In this document: positions 35,107 to 43,786 of the stretch, one piece after another | Numbering within the stretch: the first letter of the stretch is position 1 | Layout: each line of letters starts with the position of its first letter | From: Lacticaseibacillus yichunensis | GTDB taxonomy: Bacteria > Bacillota > Bacilli > Lactobacillales > Lactobacillaceae | Assembly: GCF_003946405.1 (NCBI RefSeq) | Contig: NZ_RHOG01000005.1 | Coordinates: forward strand, 1-64,000 | DNA length: 64,000 bases | Direction: 5' to 3' | Notes under the pieces: generated by a model | Told to the model about the DNA's origin: nothing | Database searches by the model: none | What the model saw: only the letters and a program-made list of their open reading frames with translations | Position numbers and translations under genes: made by a program

Positions 35107-36750
35107 TTACTTGATGCTGGCGCCGACGTAGTTATAAAAGCCGTTCGGGCCAAACTTGAGGTCCTTGATCTTGGAGTTGACCAGGTGAGAAGCCACTTGC
35201 TGGTAAACTGGGATCACACCGGCTTCAGACGTAAGCAGCTCTTGTGCCTTGAGCAAGGTCGCCCAACGCTTGGTGGCATCCGTGGCATACGTGGTCTTGC
35301 TTTCTTGGATCAGCTTGTCGTATTGCGCGTTGCTCCACTTACCATCGTTATAAGCATTGCCAGAGGTGAACAGATCCAGGAAGGTGATCGGGTCTGGGAA
35401 GTCCGCGGACCAGCCGGAAACGACCATGTCGAACTGGCCATTTTGGCTCCGGGTCAACCGGGTCTTGAATGGCACGGTGGTGATGGAGACCTTCAGCCCA
35501 TCCAGGGTCTGCAATGCACTTTGCAGGTACTGCGAGGTGGACTTGGCAGCGCTGGTATCATCAGACAGCAGGGAAACAGAGATCGAGGAGTTACCAGTTT
35601 CTTTCAGCCCTTCGGCAAAAAGCTTCTCTGCTTCCTTCTTGTTGTACGTGGTGTATTGCTTCGTGGATTCGGCCGCTTCGTTGGCAAAATCCTTCGTGGT
35701 ATCATCCGGATCGCCGGCGAGGCCTTCAGGGGTGACCCCGGTGGCTGGAATGGAGCCATCGTTCAAGACTTTGGAGATGTACTGCTGACGATTGAGAATC
35801 ATGGAGATCGCCTGGCGGATCTTGGTGTTCTTGAAGAAGCTGTCCTTCTTTTCGTTCATTTCAAGATAGAACACAGCGGATTGCTTCAGGGCGCTGTAAT
35901 CCTTGTTCGACTTGGCCTGAGCCGCCTGCTGACCAGACAGTGAGGCATCGTCGAGCTTGCCGGTGTTGTAAAGATTCAAAGCCGTTGCGCTATCCTTAAC
36001 GACTTTCGTTTGCAGGGTCTTGATGTGGACATTCTTCGCATTCCAATACTTCGGGTTCTTGACCGAGGTCCAGGAATCGCTGGTCCCGTTCCAGTCCTTC
36101 AGGATGTAAGGGCCGTTGGAAAGAATGTACTTGCTGCTGTGGCCATACTTGCTGCCCGCTTTTTCAACAAAGGCTTGGCTCTGCGGCGCAAAGGTCGGGC
36201 TGGCGAGCATCGTGTTGAAGTAAGGCATTGCGCGTTCAAGGGTGACGACCAAGGTGTCATCGCCTTCTGCCTTCACGCCCAGCGTGCTGGCCTTGGCTTT
36301 GCCGGCCATGATCGCATCGGCATTCTTGATGCCTGAGAACAGGTAGGCGTACTGAGACTTCGTGGCCGGATCAACGGTGCGCTGCCAGCTATAAACGAAA
36401 TCTTTCGCGGTGACGGCGGTGCCGTTCGACCAGGTCGACTTGCGCAGATGATACGTGTAAGTCAGGCCATTGTTGGTCGCTTCCGGAACGGAGGTCGCCA
36501 GCGCTGGCTGAAGATCCGCGCCGCTATAACGAAGCAGACCTTCTGTCGTGTTGCTCAATGCCTGCCCGGAAATGATATCCGTGCTCATGGATGGATCCAT
36601 GGTGGAAATGACATCTCCGACCATCGTGGTCCATGTGGAATCGCTCGCGGACTTGGTGGTCGCTTTGCTACTATTACCACCGCAAGCGGCCAAGACCGTT
36701 GCGAGTGTCAGGAGCATGGCGCCTGCCTTAAGACTCTTTTTGACTTTCAT
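35107..36750 (-). CDS. oppA: Oligopeptide-binding lipoprotein OppA
   Basis: Solute-binding lipoprotein of 547 residues. Signal sequence with lipobox LAAC (Cys 23), and an SBP family 5 body: STMDPSMSTDIISGQALSNTTEGLLRY, TYTYHLRKSTWSNGTAVTAKDFVYSWQR, and a C-terminal VVSGWSADFPDPITFLDLF. It captures peptides outside the cell for OppBCDF. I chose the ATG at 36750, with GGGGG upstream; the longer frame to 36828 lacks a ribosome site. First gene of the operon. It can supply peptides made by an envelope protease, though the one in this window is broken. Confidence 0.95.
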   Translation of the reverse strand: MKVKKSLKAGAMLLTLATVLAACGGNSSKATTKSASDSTWTTMVGDVISTMDPSMSTDIISGQALSNTTEGLLRYSGADLQPALATSVPEATNNGLTYTYHLRKSTWSNGTAVTAKDFVYSWQRTVDPATKSQYAYLFSGIKNADAIMAGKAKASTLGVKAEGDDTLVVTLERAMPYFNTMLASPTFAPQSQAFVEKAGSKYGHSSKYILSNGPYILKDWNGTSDSWTSVKNPKYWNAKNVHIKTLQTKVVKDSATALNLYNTGKLDDASLSGQQAAQAKSNKDYSALKQSAVFYLEMNEKKDSFFKNTKIRQAISMILNRQQYISKVLNDGSIPATGVTPEGLAGDPDDTTKDFANEAAESTKQYTTYNKKEAEKLFAEGLKETGNSSISVSLLSDDTSAAKSTSQYLQSALQTLDGLKVSITTVPFKTRLTRSQNGQFDMVVSGWSADFPDPITFLDLFTSGNAYNDGKWSNAQYDKLIQESKTTYATDATKRWATLLKAQELLTSEAGVIPVYQQVASHLVNSKIKDLKFGPNGFYNYVGASIK

Positions 36751-36799
36751 ACTTGGTTCCCCCTCAAGAAATGCCGACAACTTATTTGTGATTGCGACT

Positions 36800-36828
36800 A
36801 GCGTACATTGGAAACAGATTAAATTCAA
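36800..36828 (-). promoter_or_regulatory. Possible opp operon promoter
   Basis: TTGAAT (36823-36828), 17 nt, TACGCT (36800-36805) on the minus strand, about 50 bp before the oppA start. The -10 is only a moderate match. I found no clear CodY box. Confidence 0.45.
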
Positions 36829-37064
36829 GCACTTTTTTCAATTCATTCTCATAAAGTGCCCACCGTTTTCACACATTCGTTATATTTTAAAAAAACGTCG
36901 GTGATCTTTCCGCTTATGGTATCGGCGCGGCGCAGATTCTTTAAATAAGTATTTTGTTCACTTCTGGCCGGTCACTGCTTATTCTCATTTTCACCACAAA
37001 ATGGACAAACACTCATTTTCAAGCATCTTCTTCGTTCATGCGCGGATGCTTTTTGGGGGAAAAG

Positions 37065-37093
37065 AAAAAGCCACCGGCGCGGGCCGGTGGCTT
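37065..37093 (-). terminator. Terminator of hsp20 gene 1
   Basis: GCCACCGGC pairs with GCCGGTGGC (about 37071-37092); the minus strand ends in T5. It lies about 64 bp past the stop codon. Confidence 0.85.
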
Positions 37094-37156
37094 CTACTGA
37101 TGACAGACAGCTGTTTACAAATGCTGTCCGCCGTTTGTCAGAAAGTTATTTTATTT

Positions 37157-37579
37157 TTACTCGATTCCGATCTGATGCGGGCTCTTTTCATCCGCAGTCA
37201 GCTTCGGCAAGGTGATGGTCAAGACACCATCTTCATAATGAGCCTTGATGTCCTGCTCCTTCACATTCGGCAACCGATAGCTGCGACTCATCGCGCCATA
37301 GTGCCGCTCACTCATCAGGACATTACCATCCTTGTCCTCGTGATCATTGAAGTCAGTCTTTTTCACACTGATGTTCAAGATCCCATCCTGGTAGTTCAAC
37401 TTGATATCGTCCTTGGCGATGCCCGGAACATCGACATTGGCGACATAATTCTTTTCCGTCTCCTTGATATCGGTCTTCAGGACCTGGTCAGTGGGCTGCA
37501 TATTGCCGAAAAAGTGGCGCCCAAAATCATCAAAGAACGGGTCAAGCCAGTCATTGCGACGCATCATTTCATTAGCCAT
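37157..37579 (-). CDS. Hsp20/alpha-crystallin small heat shock protein 1
   Basis: Chaperone of 140 residues. The alpha-crystallin domain (about 40-135) begins LKTDIKETEKNYVANVDVPGIAKDDIKLNYQDGILNISV and ends EDGVLTITLPKL, with a C-terminal QIGIE as the I-x-I-like tail. It binds unfolded proteins without ATP. The N-terminal part is short (RRNDWLDPFFDDFGRHFFGNMQP). It adjoins a second Hsp20 gene. No CIRCE or clear CtsR box lies upstream. Confidence 0.93.
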   Translation of the reverse strand: MANEMMRRNDWLDPFFDDFGRHFFGNMQPTDQVLKTDIKETEKNYVANVDVPGIAKDDIKLNYQDGILNISVKKTDFNDHEDKDGNVLMSERHYGAMSRSYRLPNVKEQDIKAHYEDGVLTITLPKLTADEKSPHQIGIE

Positions 37580-37711
37580 AAAACAAGTCTCCCTTCATTA
37601 TTTGTGGTACACATTGATGATACTGACATGACAGCCAGTAATGCGAGTATTTAGCTTGCAGATTTTCGTTTTTCTTCTATTAAGTACGCAACGAATGACG
37701 CACCTATTGTG

Positions 37712-38137
37712 TTAGTCGATCGGGATGTCATGCGTGTGGACCTCAGCCGCCTTGGGCAAGGTGATCGTCAGCACCCCATCCTGGGTCGTCGCGCTGATCT
37801 TCGCCGGGTCCACATCCGGCAGCTTGAACTGGCGCTGGGCCTGCGTGTGCAGGCGCTCGCTGAGAAGCACCCCACTGTCTTGGCTTTCGTCTGCCGCATC
37901 CTCATGCACGGTGACCGTCAGGATCTCGTCTTGATAGCGCAGATCGATCGCGTCCTTTTTGACGCCCGGCACATCGACCGCCGCCACATAGGCCTGCGCC
38001 GTTTCACGGATATCAGTTCTAAGCAAGCGGTCATCATCAACTGCCGGCGCAAAGCGATCAAAGAAGCGGCGGCTCAGCTCATCAAACATCGGATCCGCCA
38101 GCCAACGACCTGAATTTGTCAACTCATTTGCCATCAT
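37712..38137 (-). CDS. Hsp20/alpha-crystallin small heat shock protein 2
   Basis: Chaperone of 141 residues. The domain starts LRTDIRETAQAYVAAVDVPGVKKDAIDLRYQDEILTVTV, ends QDGVLTITLPKAAEV, and the tail has IPID. Only about half of the residues match the first Hsp20 (by eye), so the duplication is old or the origins differ. A CIRCE element overlaps its promoter, so it is under HrcA control, unlike its neighbour. Confidence 0.93.
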   Translation of the reverse strand: MMANELTNSGRWLADPMFDELSRRFFDRFAPAVDDDRLLRTDIRETAQAYVAAVDVPGVKKDAIDLRYQDEILTVTVHEDAADESQDSGVLLSERLHTQAQRQFKLPDVDPAKISATTQDGVLTITLPKAAEVHTHDIPID

Positions 38138-38196
38138 CGAAAACTTCCTTTCACCACGAGAAGCGCACGTTTGCGTTTCTCTTATTCACATAATCT

Positions 38197-38236
38197 ATGA
38201 TAGTCGGATTTAGCAGTCTTGTCAACAGAGTGCTAA
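38197..38236 (-). promoter_or_regulatory. Promoter and CIRCE operator of hsp20 gene 2
   Basis: CIRCE: TTAGCACTC, nine bases, GACTGCTAA (38210-38236; one mismatch from GAGTGCTAA). The nine-base loop holds TTGACA (38220-38225); 17 nt on is TATCAT (38197-38202). HrcA repression is therefore well supported. Confidence 0.9.
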
Positions 38237-38242
38237 TGTTTG

Positions 38243-38283
38243 GCAAAAAAACATGGCGGTCGCAATTGATCGCCATGTTTTCT
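38243..38283 (-). terminator. Terminator of the protease-LRR operon
   Basis: ACATGGCG and CGCCATGT form the stem with T7 on the minus strand (38244-38250). It ends about 53 bp after the stop of the large surface protein gene. Confidence 0.85.
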
Positions 38284-38335
38284 GCTGTCTGAGGGGTTCA
38301 GTCAGCATTTTCAAAAAAGGAGGTGCCGGCAGCTG

Positions 38336-41300
38336 TTAGGCTTCGTGCTTCTTGTTGCGGCCGAGGCCAACCAACGCGAGCAGGGCCGAGAACCCAGCGA
38401 CGATCGCGCCCAGCAGCGTGGTGCGCGTGCCAGCCGCCTCACCCGTTGCCGGATAGGTCGCCTCGCTGCCCGTTGTGGTCGCAGCGGCGCCGGTCGTGGC
38501 ATTGGTTGTGGCGTCGGTTGTGCTCGTCGCATCGCCAGTCGTGGTACCAGTCGCGGCAGCGCGGGTGGCGCCGCCGGTTGTGGTGGCCGCGCCTGTGCCG
38601 GTCGTGCTTGCGCCGTTTCCGGTTGTGCCGGTCGCGGTACCAGTCGACTGGTCGTCATTGGTGCCCGTTGCGGTGTTGTCGGTTGGGTCACTGGTTGCGG
38701 CCTTGCCTTGCACCTTGCTCTTGGCATCCTGCTTGGCCTTCGTCGCTTTGTAGGCGGCGAGGTAGGCATTCTTGTAGGCAGTGGACTTGCCAGTCAGATC
38801 AGCTTGCGCCTTGCCTGCCTTGGCATCAGCCACGCCAGCTGTTTTGCCAGCCTTCGTGCCCGCCGTGGCCTGCTTTGCGTCGAAAAGCTGCTTGGCTGGG
38901 GTGTAGGCCGCCTTGTACGCATTTTTGTATGCATCCGACTTGTCATCCAGCGTGGCGGCGTCTTTACCGGCTTGGCCATCTGCCTTGCCAGCCTTCGCGC
39001 CCGCCGTTGCATCCGCCGCAGCCACTTTGGCGTCATAGCTTTGCTTGGCAAGTGTGTAGGCATCGTCGTAGGCCTTCTGGAAGGCAGCGGACTGCGCGCT
39101 GTTGTCAGCGGCGTCCTTGCCTTCTTGGCCATCCGCCTTGCCTGCGTCTGTGCCAGCCTTGGTGTCTGCCGCAACTTGCTTCAGATCCGCAGCTTCAGCG
39201 GCTGCCTTCGCCTTGGCGTAAGCCGCGGTGTAGCCAGCCTGATAGCCGGCCGACTGGGCACTATTTTCAGCTGCCGGCTTGCCAGCCGCAAAATCGGCAG
39301 CACCGGCCTTTTCGCCTTGCGCTTCATCGGCGTCGTAAGCGGCCTTGGCCGTGTTGTACGCGGCGGTGTAGGCATCTTGATAGGCATCGGATTGGCCGGT
39401 CAGATCAGCTTGCTTGTTGCCAGCTGCACCATCAGCCGTCCCGTCCGCCTTGCCAGCGGCGGTATCGGCCGCTTTCGTCGCCTCATCCTGCGCCTGGGCC
39501 GCAGCGGCTGCTTCTTTGGCATCCGCCAGGCCTTTCGCGTAACCGGCCTGGTAGCCGGCTGACTTCGCGCTGTTATCAGCATCCGTCTTCCCAGCTGCAA
39601 AATCAGCGGCACCGGCCTTTTCGCCTTGCGCTTCATCGGCGTCGTAAGCGGCCTTGGCTGTGTTGTACGCGGCGGTGTAGGCATCTTGATAGGCATCGGA
39701 TTGGCTGGTCACATCTGCGGCCGGCTTGCCTGCTGTCCCATCGATCGTCCCAGCCGCTTTGCCAGCAGCGGTATCGGCTGCTGCCTGTTCTGCCGCCGTG
39801 GTCGCCGCGGCTTGTTGGGCTGCAGTATAGGCCTTGGTGTAGCCCGCCTGATAGCCAGCGGACTGGGCACTATTTTCAGCTGCCGGCTTACCAGCCGCAA
39901 AATCAGCAGCCCCAGCCTTTTCGCCTTGTGCTTCATCGGCGGCATAGGCGGCCTTAGCCGTGTTGTATGCCTCATTGTAAGCAGCCTGATACGCATCAGA
40001 CTTGCCAGTCAGCTCAGCCGCTGTTTTACCAGCTGCCCCATCGGCCGTCCCAGCTGCTTTGCCAGCGGCGGCATCCGCTGCAGTTTCAGCATCGGCCTGC
40101 GCCTGGGCATCTTCGTCAGCCTTTTGCGCATCCGCAAACCCCTTGGTGTAGCCCGCCTGATAACCGGCCGACTGTTCACTGTTGTCAGCGGCAGCCTGGC
40201 CAGTCGCGTAATCCGCAGCCCCAGCCTTTTCGCCTTGCGCTTCATCAGCGTCATAGGCGGCCTTGGCGGTGTTATAAGCCGCGGTGTAGGCATCGGCATA
40301 GGCGTCGGATTGCGCGGTCAGGTCTGCGGCTGTTTTGCCGGCTGCCCCATCGGCCGTCCCGGCTTCGGTGCCAGCAGCAGCGTCGGCGGTAGCCTCATCT
40401 GTTGGCTCAGCGTCAGTATCTGGGTCCTCGCCATCCTCGGGGTCGAGCGCACTGGTTCCAGCTAATGCTTCACCCTGCGCAAACCCGCTTTGATACCCTG
40501 CCTGATAGCCGATCGACTGCGCCGAGACATCCGCCGGCGTTGCGCCGTTGATGCCATCATTGAACCCATCGCCCATCCCATCGGAGAGATCGTCATTGTA
40601 TTGGCCAAGCGCATCCGAGTAGGCCTGCTGATAAGCGGTCTGATAGGCCTGAGATTGATCCGACACATCGGCTGCATCCTTGCCTGCAGCCCCATCGGCC
40701 GTGCCGGCTTCAGTGCCCGCGGCTGTATCTGCAGCGGCGCTCGCAGTCCCATCGCCGGCCGCAGCAGCCTCATAGCCAGCTGCATACCCATCTTGGTAGC
40801 CCGTCATTTCATCCGAGCTACTCAAATCAGCTTCAGGGTTGCCTGCCTCAAAGTCATCCGCACCAGCGGCTTGACCCTGCGCATAATCGGCATCATATTC
40901 GGCTTTAGCGGCTTCATAGGCCGCATCATAGGCGGTTCGGTAAGCGGCGTCCTTGTTGCTGGTATCCCGCTTGGCCAAGCCGAGCTCGCCATCCTGCTCC
41001 CCTTCCAGCGTGCCTAGGGTCGTTGCATTATTTTCCGCCTTTGCCTTGGCAAATACGCCTGAATCGACCTCTGCTTGATAAGCCGCCTGATAAGCTGCCG
41101 TATAAGCCTCAGATTGGCCATTCAGATCGGCTTTCGCCAGACCGGCATCGGCATCCGTTTTCCCAGCGACTGTCCCGGCGCTAGTCTCACTGACGCTTGC
41201 ATAACCGTCCGTGTAGCCCAGCTGGTAGCCAAGCGATTCCGCGCTCGTATCCGCTGGGTCTTTGGCGGCCGTCGCGTCTGCCTGACCGGCTGCCAGGCCC

Positions 41301-43786
41301 GCCGTGCGATCGGCCGCGGCCCCATCATAGACCTGGTCATATGCGGCCTGGGCCCCGTCGATACTTGACAGGTCCGCCTTTTCCCAACCCATCGCGCCAT
41401 CGATCTTCGCCAGCAACATCGCGGTCGGCATGAAGACCGGATCCGTGATGTGCGCCGCAAGAAAGGCGTCGCGGTAAGCGTCTTTATATGTCTCCGTCAG
41501 CGTCGGGTCGGTGAAGACCGTTGTTTCAAGCTCGGTGGCATTTTGCCCTGCGAGCTTGCCAGCATTGATCTCTTGGGTGCGTGCTGCGCTCCCGGCTTCA
41601 TAACCATCCCCGTACGACGCAACATAACTATCCGACTGATATGACAGAGTCGTATCGCGCAGGCTATTGCTGTAGCCGTCCTGATAGCCAAACTTATAGG
41701 CCTGCTGCGCCTGAAGTTCTGCTTCAGTCAATTGGCTGAACACAGCGTAAAGCGTCTCATCGCCAACTGGCTTGTAGTTCGTCAGATCGACAGTGTCCCC
41801 CATGCTAGTCTCCCAGTGGTCGAACTTGTGGCCCTCGTCTGGCTCCAAGGCTGGAAGGTCATCTTCGGTCAGCAACGCCCCGGCATCGACTTGAACCAAC
41901 ACGCCTGCCTGTGGATCGTCCGTGCCAGCCACTTTGCCGTGGAAGGCCGCGTCCTCATCGCTATCAGGTGCGGTCGTGATCGTCAGTCCCAGTTTCTGAG
42001 CCGGTACTTCAGTCAGCGCAGCCGTCACGATCGTATCAGGCACAAAACTGCCAAGCGGGTTCAAATTCGAAATATGGATCGCGTTGACATTGTATTGCAG
42101 CTCCGTTGGTGTCCCGTTGCCAAGATACCGGGCGATGCCGCTTCGATCATCGAGTTGCCAGTCATCACCGATCAGGCGCACCCAATCTATATTGTCCAAC
42201 CCGATCGCCTTCCCCAGGTCGACGAACCAGGTATTGTCAACTTCGTACATCCCCATATCGGTCGTCTGGCCGCTCCCTGTAAAATGAGGGGCATTTGCGG
42301 ACAAACTCTGTGAATAAAGGTATGACGTGTCCAAAGCAACAAAGGCCAAGTGATTATTGGTGGCAGAGATCGACCCGAACGCCTTCGACCCTGTCATATC
42401 AAGATTCGTCAGCTCATTGTTGTCCACATACAAGGCATTCAGTCGCGGATCATTGTTCAGCTTCAAAGAGGTCAGCTGATTATCGGTGATCGTCAAGTTC
42501 CGAAGCTCCGGATAGTTTGACAGGTCGAGTTCTCCAGAAAGCTTGTTGCTACCCAATTGAATCTGAGAGATCTTCGGGTTATCAAACGTAATATCCGAGA
42601 TCTGATTTGCCCCTGCATGGAGGGTCTGTAGTTCATGCAGGCCAGTCAGATCCAACTTCGACAAGTTATCGCTTGACGCTGACAGATAGACCAAGTATGG
42701 ATTGTTCGACAGATCAAGCGTCTTGAGGTCGTTGCCATCCACAAACAAGTTGGTCAAATTAGGAAAACCAGACAGATCCAGCTTGGTCAGGTTGTTGGAG
42801 TACATCTGAAGCTCACGCAACTTATCGGACTGCCCGTAATTGACATCGGTCAAACCATCTTCGTTTGCCTGTACCCGCATCAGGTTTGGCATCGTTGTCA
42901 AATCGAGTGAGTTGTCCTTGAAGAATTTCGGTGACTGCTTCACGTCAAACTCTAACAGCTCGGAGGTGTCACCCAAATCAACATTCGTCAGATTAGGCGT
43001 ATCACGCGTGGAAAATAATTGGAGCTTCTGATCTGGCGAGAACTTGATGCTGCTAAGGGTCGAGCCATCCATCTGGACCATTTTGAGCCCTGCCAAGTGG
43101 CTAAAATCGATGCTGTCCACACCACTTTCATACTCACCGGTCACTGATGAGGTATCATACAACGCAATTCGCTGAATCGAAGGATTGGTCAGTGTCGCAA
43201 GATCAGTCGCAGGCGTAAAGTTCATCGTGATCTCTTTAAGCGCGGGCACTTTGTTCAGCGGGGTAAGGTCCTTCACACCAGTGTGTTCCAGCCCAAGTTG
43301 CTGAAGATTCGGAAAGACTTCCAGTCCGTGCAGATTCGAAATCGAGGCATGATTAGAAGGAATCGAGAGATCCAGTGAAGTTGGGTAGTTCAACATGGAT
43401 GGCAAAAGGCTCTCGCCATCCCACGATTCGAGCTCTTCATCCGACACGATGTCCGGTTCGGATGCCATTGATTTGGCCATTTCCTGGACCAGTTGGCGCA
43501 GGCCGTCGTCTGGGAAGGTCGTCTCGTTGATCGGCACCGCCTCAGTGGCTTGCGGTGTATCTGCATTTGCAGCAAAACTGGTCCCAAACTTCCAGATATC
43601 GACACCGCCATCGTTCGACGTGTCATATGCGCTCGTTGGCGGTGTGCCCGCGGTTTCCGTAGCAGCCGCACGCACCGTCACCGGCGTTGCCGCCGTCAAA
43701 ACAACGGTGGCACTCCCAGCACTCATCCCCAACATCCCAAGGACCATGGCGCTATATAGCAAGGTATTGGTTTTAGTCCTTTTCAT
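38336..43786 (-). CDS. Giant LRR and GYxxGY-repeat surface protein
   Basis: Protein of about 1816 residues. A signal peptide (about 1-45) is followed by leucine-rich repeats (about 100-520; for example LTKLDLSGFPNLTNLFVDGNDLKTLDLSNN). An Ig-like part and an InlB-type FDHWETSMGDTV...LYAVF repeat (about 640-690) come next. A long tract of repeats (about 700-1690) has units of about 95 residues built on DAYxxAYxAAYNTAKAAY, GAADFAAGKPAAENSAQSAGYQAGYTKG and AAGKAAGTADGAAGK. A Thr/Gly/Ala-rich stalk and an anchor with YPATGE in place of LPxTG, a hydrophobic stretch and RNKKHEA complete it. Start chosen at 43786: the ribosome site AGGAAGG lies inside the end of the protease gene, so translation is coupled. 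The LRRs suggest binding to a host or bacterial partner; this is inference. Confidence 0.88.
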   Translation of the reverse strand: MKRTKTNTLLYSAMVLGMLGMSAGSATVVLTAATPVTVRAAATETAGTPPTSAYDTSNDGGVDIWKFGTSFAANADTPQATEAVPINETTFPDDGLRQLVQEMAKSMASEPDIVSDEELESWDGESLLPSMLNYPTSLDLSIPSNHASISNLHGLEVFPNLQQLGLEHTGVKDLTPLNKVPALKEITMNFTPATDLATLTNPSIQRIALYDTSSVTGEYESGVDSIDFSHLAGLKMVQMDGSTLSSIKFSPDQKLQLFSTRDTPNLTNVDLGDTSELLEFDVKQSPKFFKDNSLDLTTMPNLMRVQANEDGLTDVNYGQSDKLRELQMYSNNLTKLDLSGFPNLTNLFVDGNDLKTLDLSNNPYLVYLSASSDNLSKLDLTGLHELQTLHAGANQISDITFDNPKISQIQLGSNKLSGELDLSNYPELRNLTITDNQLTSLKLNNDPRLNALYVDNNELTNLDMTGSKAFGSISATNNHLAFVALDTSYLYSQSLSANAPHFTGSGQTTDMGMYEVDNTWFVDLGKAIGLDNIDWVRLIGDDWQLDDRSGIARYLGNGTPTELQYNVNAIHISNLNPLGSFVPDTIVTAALTEVPAQKLGLTITTAPDSDEDAAFHGKVAGTDDPQAGVLVQVDAGALLTEDDLPALEPDEGHKFDHWETSMGDTVDLTNYKPVGDETLYAVFSQLTEAELQAQQAYKFGYQDGYSNSLRDTTLSYQSDSYVASYGDGYEAGSAARTQEINAGKLAGQNATELETTVFTDPTLTETYKDAYRDAFLAAHITDPVFMPTAMLLAKIDGAMGWEKADLSSIDGAQAAYDQVYDGAAADRTAGLAAGQADATAAKDPADTSAESLGYQLGYTDGYASVSETSAGTVAGKTDADAGLAKADLNGQSEAYTAAYQAAYQAEVDSGVFAKAKAENNATTLGTLEGEQDGELGLAKRDTSNKDAAYRTAYDAAYEAAKAEYDADYAQGQAAGADDFEAGNPEADLSSSDEMTGYQDGYAAGYEAAAAGDGTASAAADTAAGTEAGTADGAAGKDAADVSDQSQAYQTAYQQAYSDALGQYNDDLSDGMGDGFNDGINGATPADVSAQSIGYQAGYQSGFAQGEALAGTSALDPEDGEDPDTDAEPTDEATADAAAGTEAGTADGAAGKTAADLTAQSDAYADAYTAAYNTAKAAYDADEAQGEKAGAADYATGQAAADNSEQSAGYQAGYTKGFADAQKADEDAQAQADAETAADAAAGKAAGTADGAAGKTAAELTGKSDAYQAAYNEAYNTAKAAYAADEAQGEKAGAADFAAGKPAAENSAQSAGYQAGYTKAYTAAQQAAATTAAEQAAADTAAGKAAGTIDGTAGKPAADVTSQSDAYQDAYTAAYNTAKAAYDADEAQGEKAGAADFAAGKTDADNSAKSAGYQAGYAKGLADAKEAAAAAQAQDEATKAADTAAGKADGTADGAAGNKQADLTGQSDAYQDAYTAAYNTAKAAYDADEAQGEKAGAADFAAGKPAAENSAQSAGYQAGYTAAYAKAKAAAEAADLKQVAADTKAGTDAGKADGQEGKDAADNSAQSAAFQKAYDDAYTLAKQSYDAKVAAADATAGAKAGKADGQAGKDAATLDDKSDAYKNAYKAAYTPAKQLFDAKQATAGTKAGKTAGVADAKAGKAQADLTGKSTAYKNAYLAAYKATKAKQDAKSKVQGKAATSDPTDNTATGTNDDQSTGTATGTTGNGASTTGTGAATTTGGATRAAATGTTTGDATSTTDATTNATTGAAATTTGSEATYPATGEAAGTRTTLLGAIVAGFSALLALVGLGRNKKHEA
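38750..41700 (-). repeat. Internal coding repeats of the giant surface protein
   Basis: Segments of about 290 bp recur (for example near 39200-39410, 39500-39700 and 39800-40000) with high identity in parts. Such direct repeats can expand or shrink by recombination, so the gene length may vary between strains. Confidence 0.8.
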
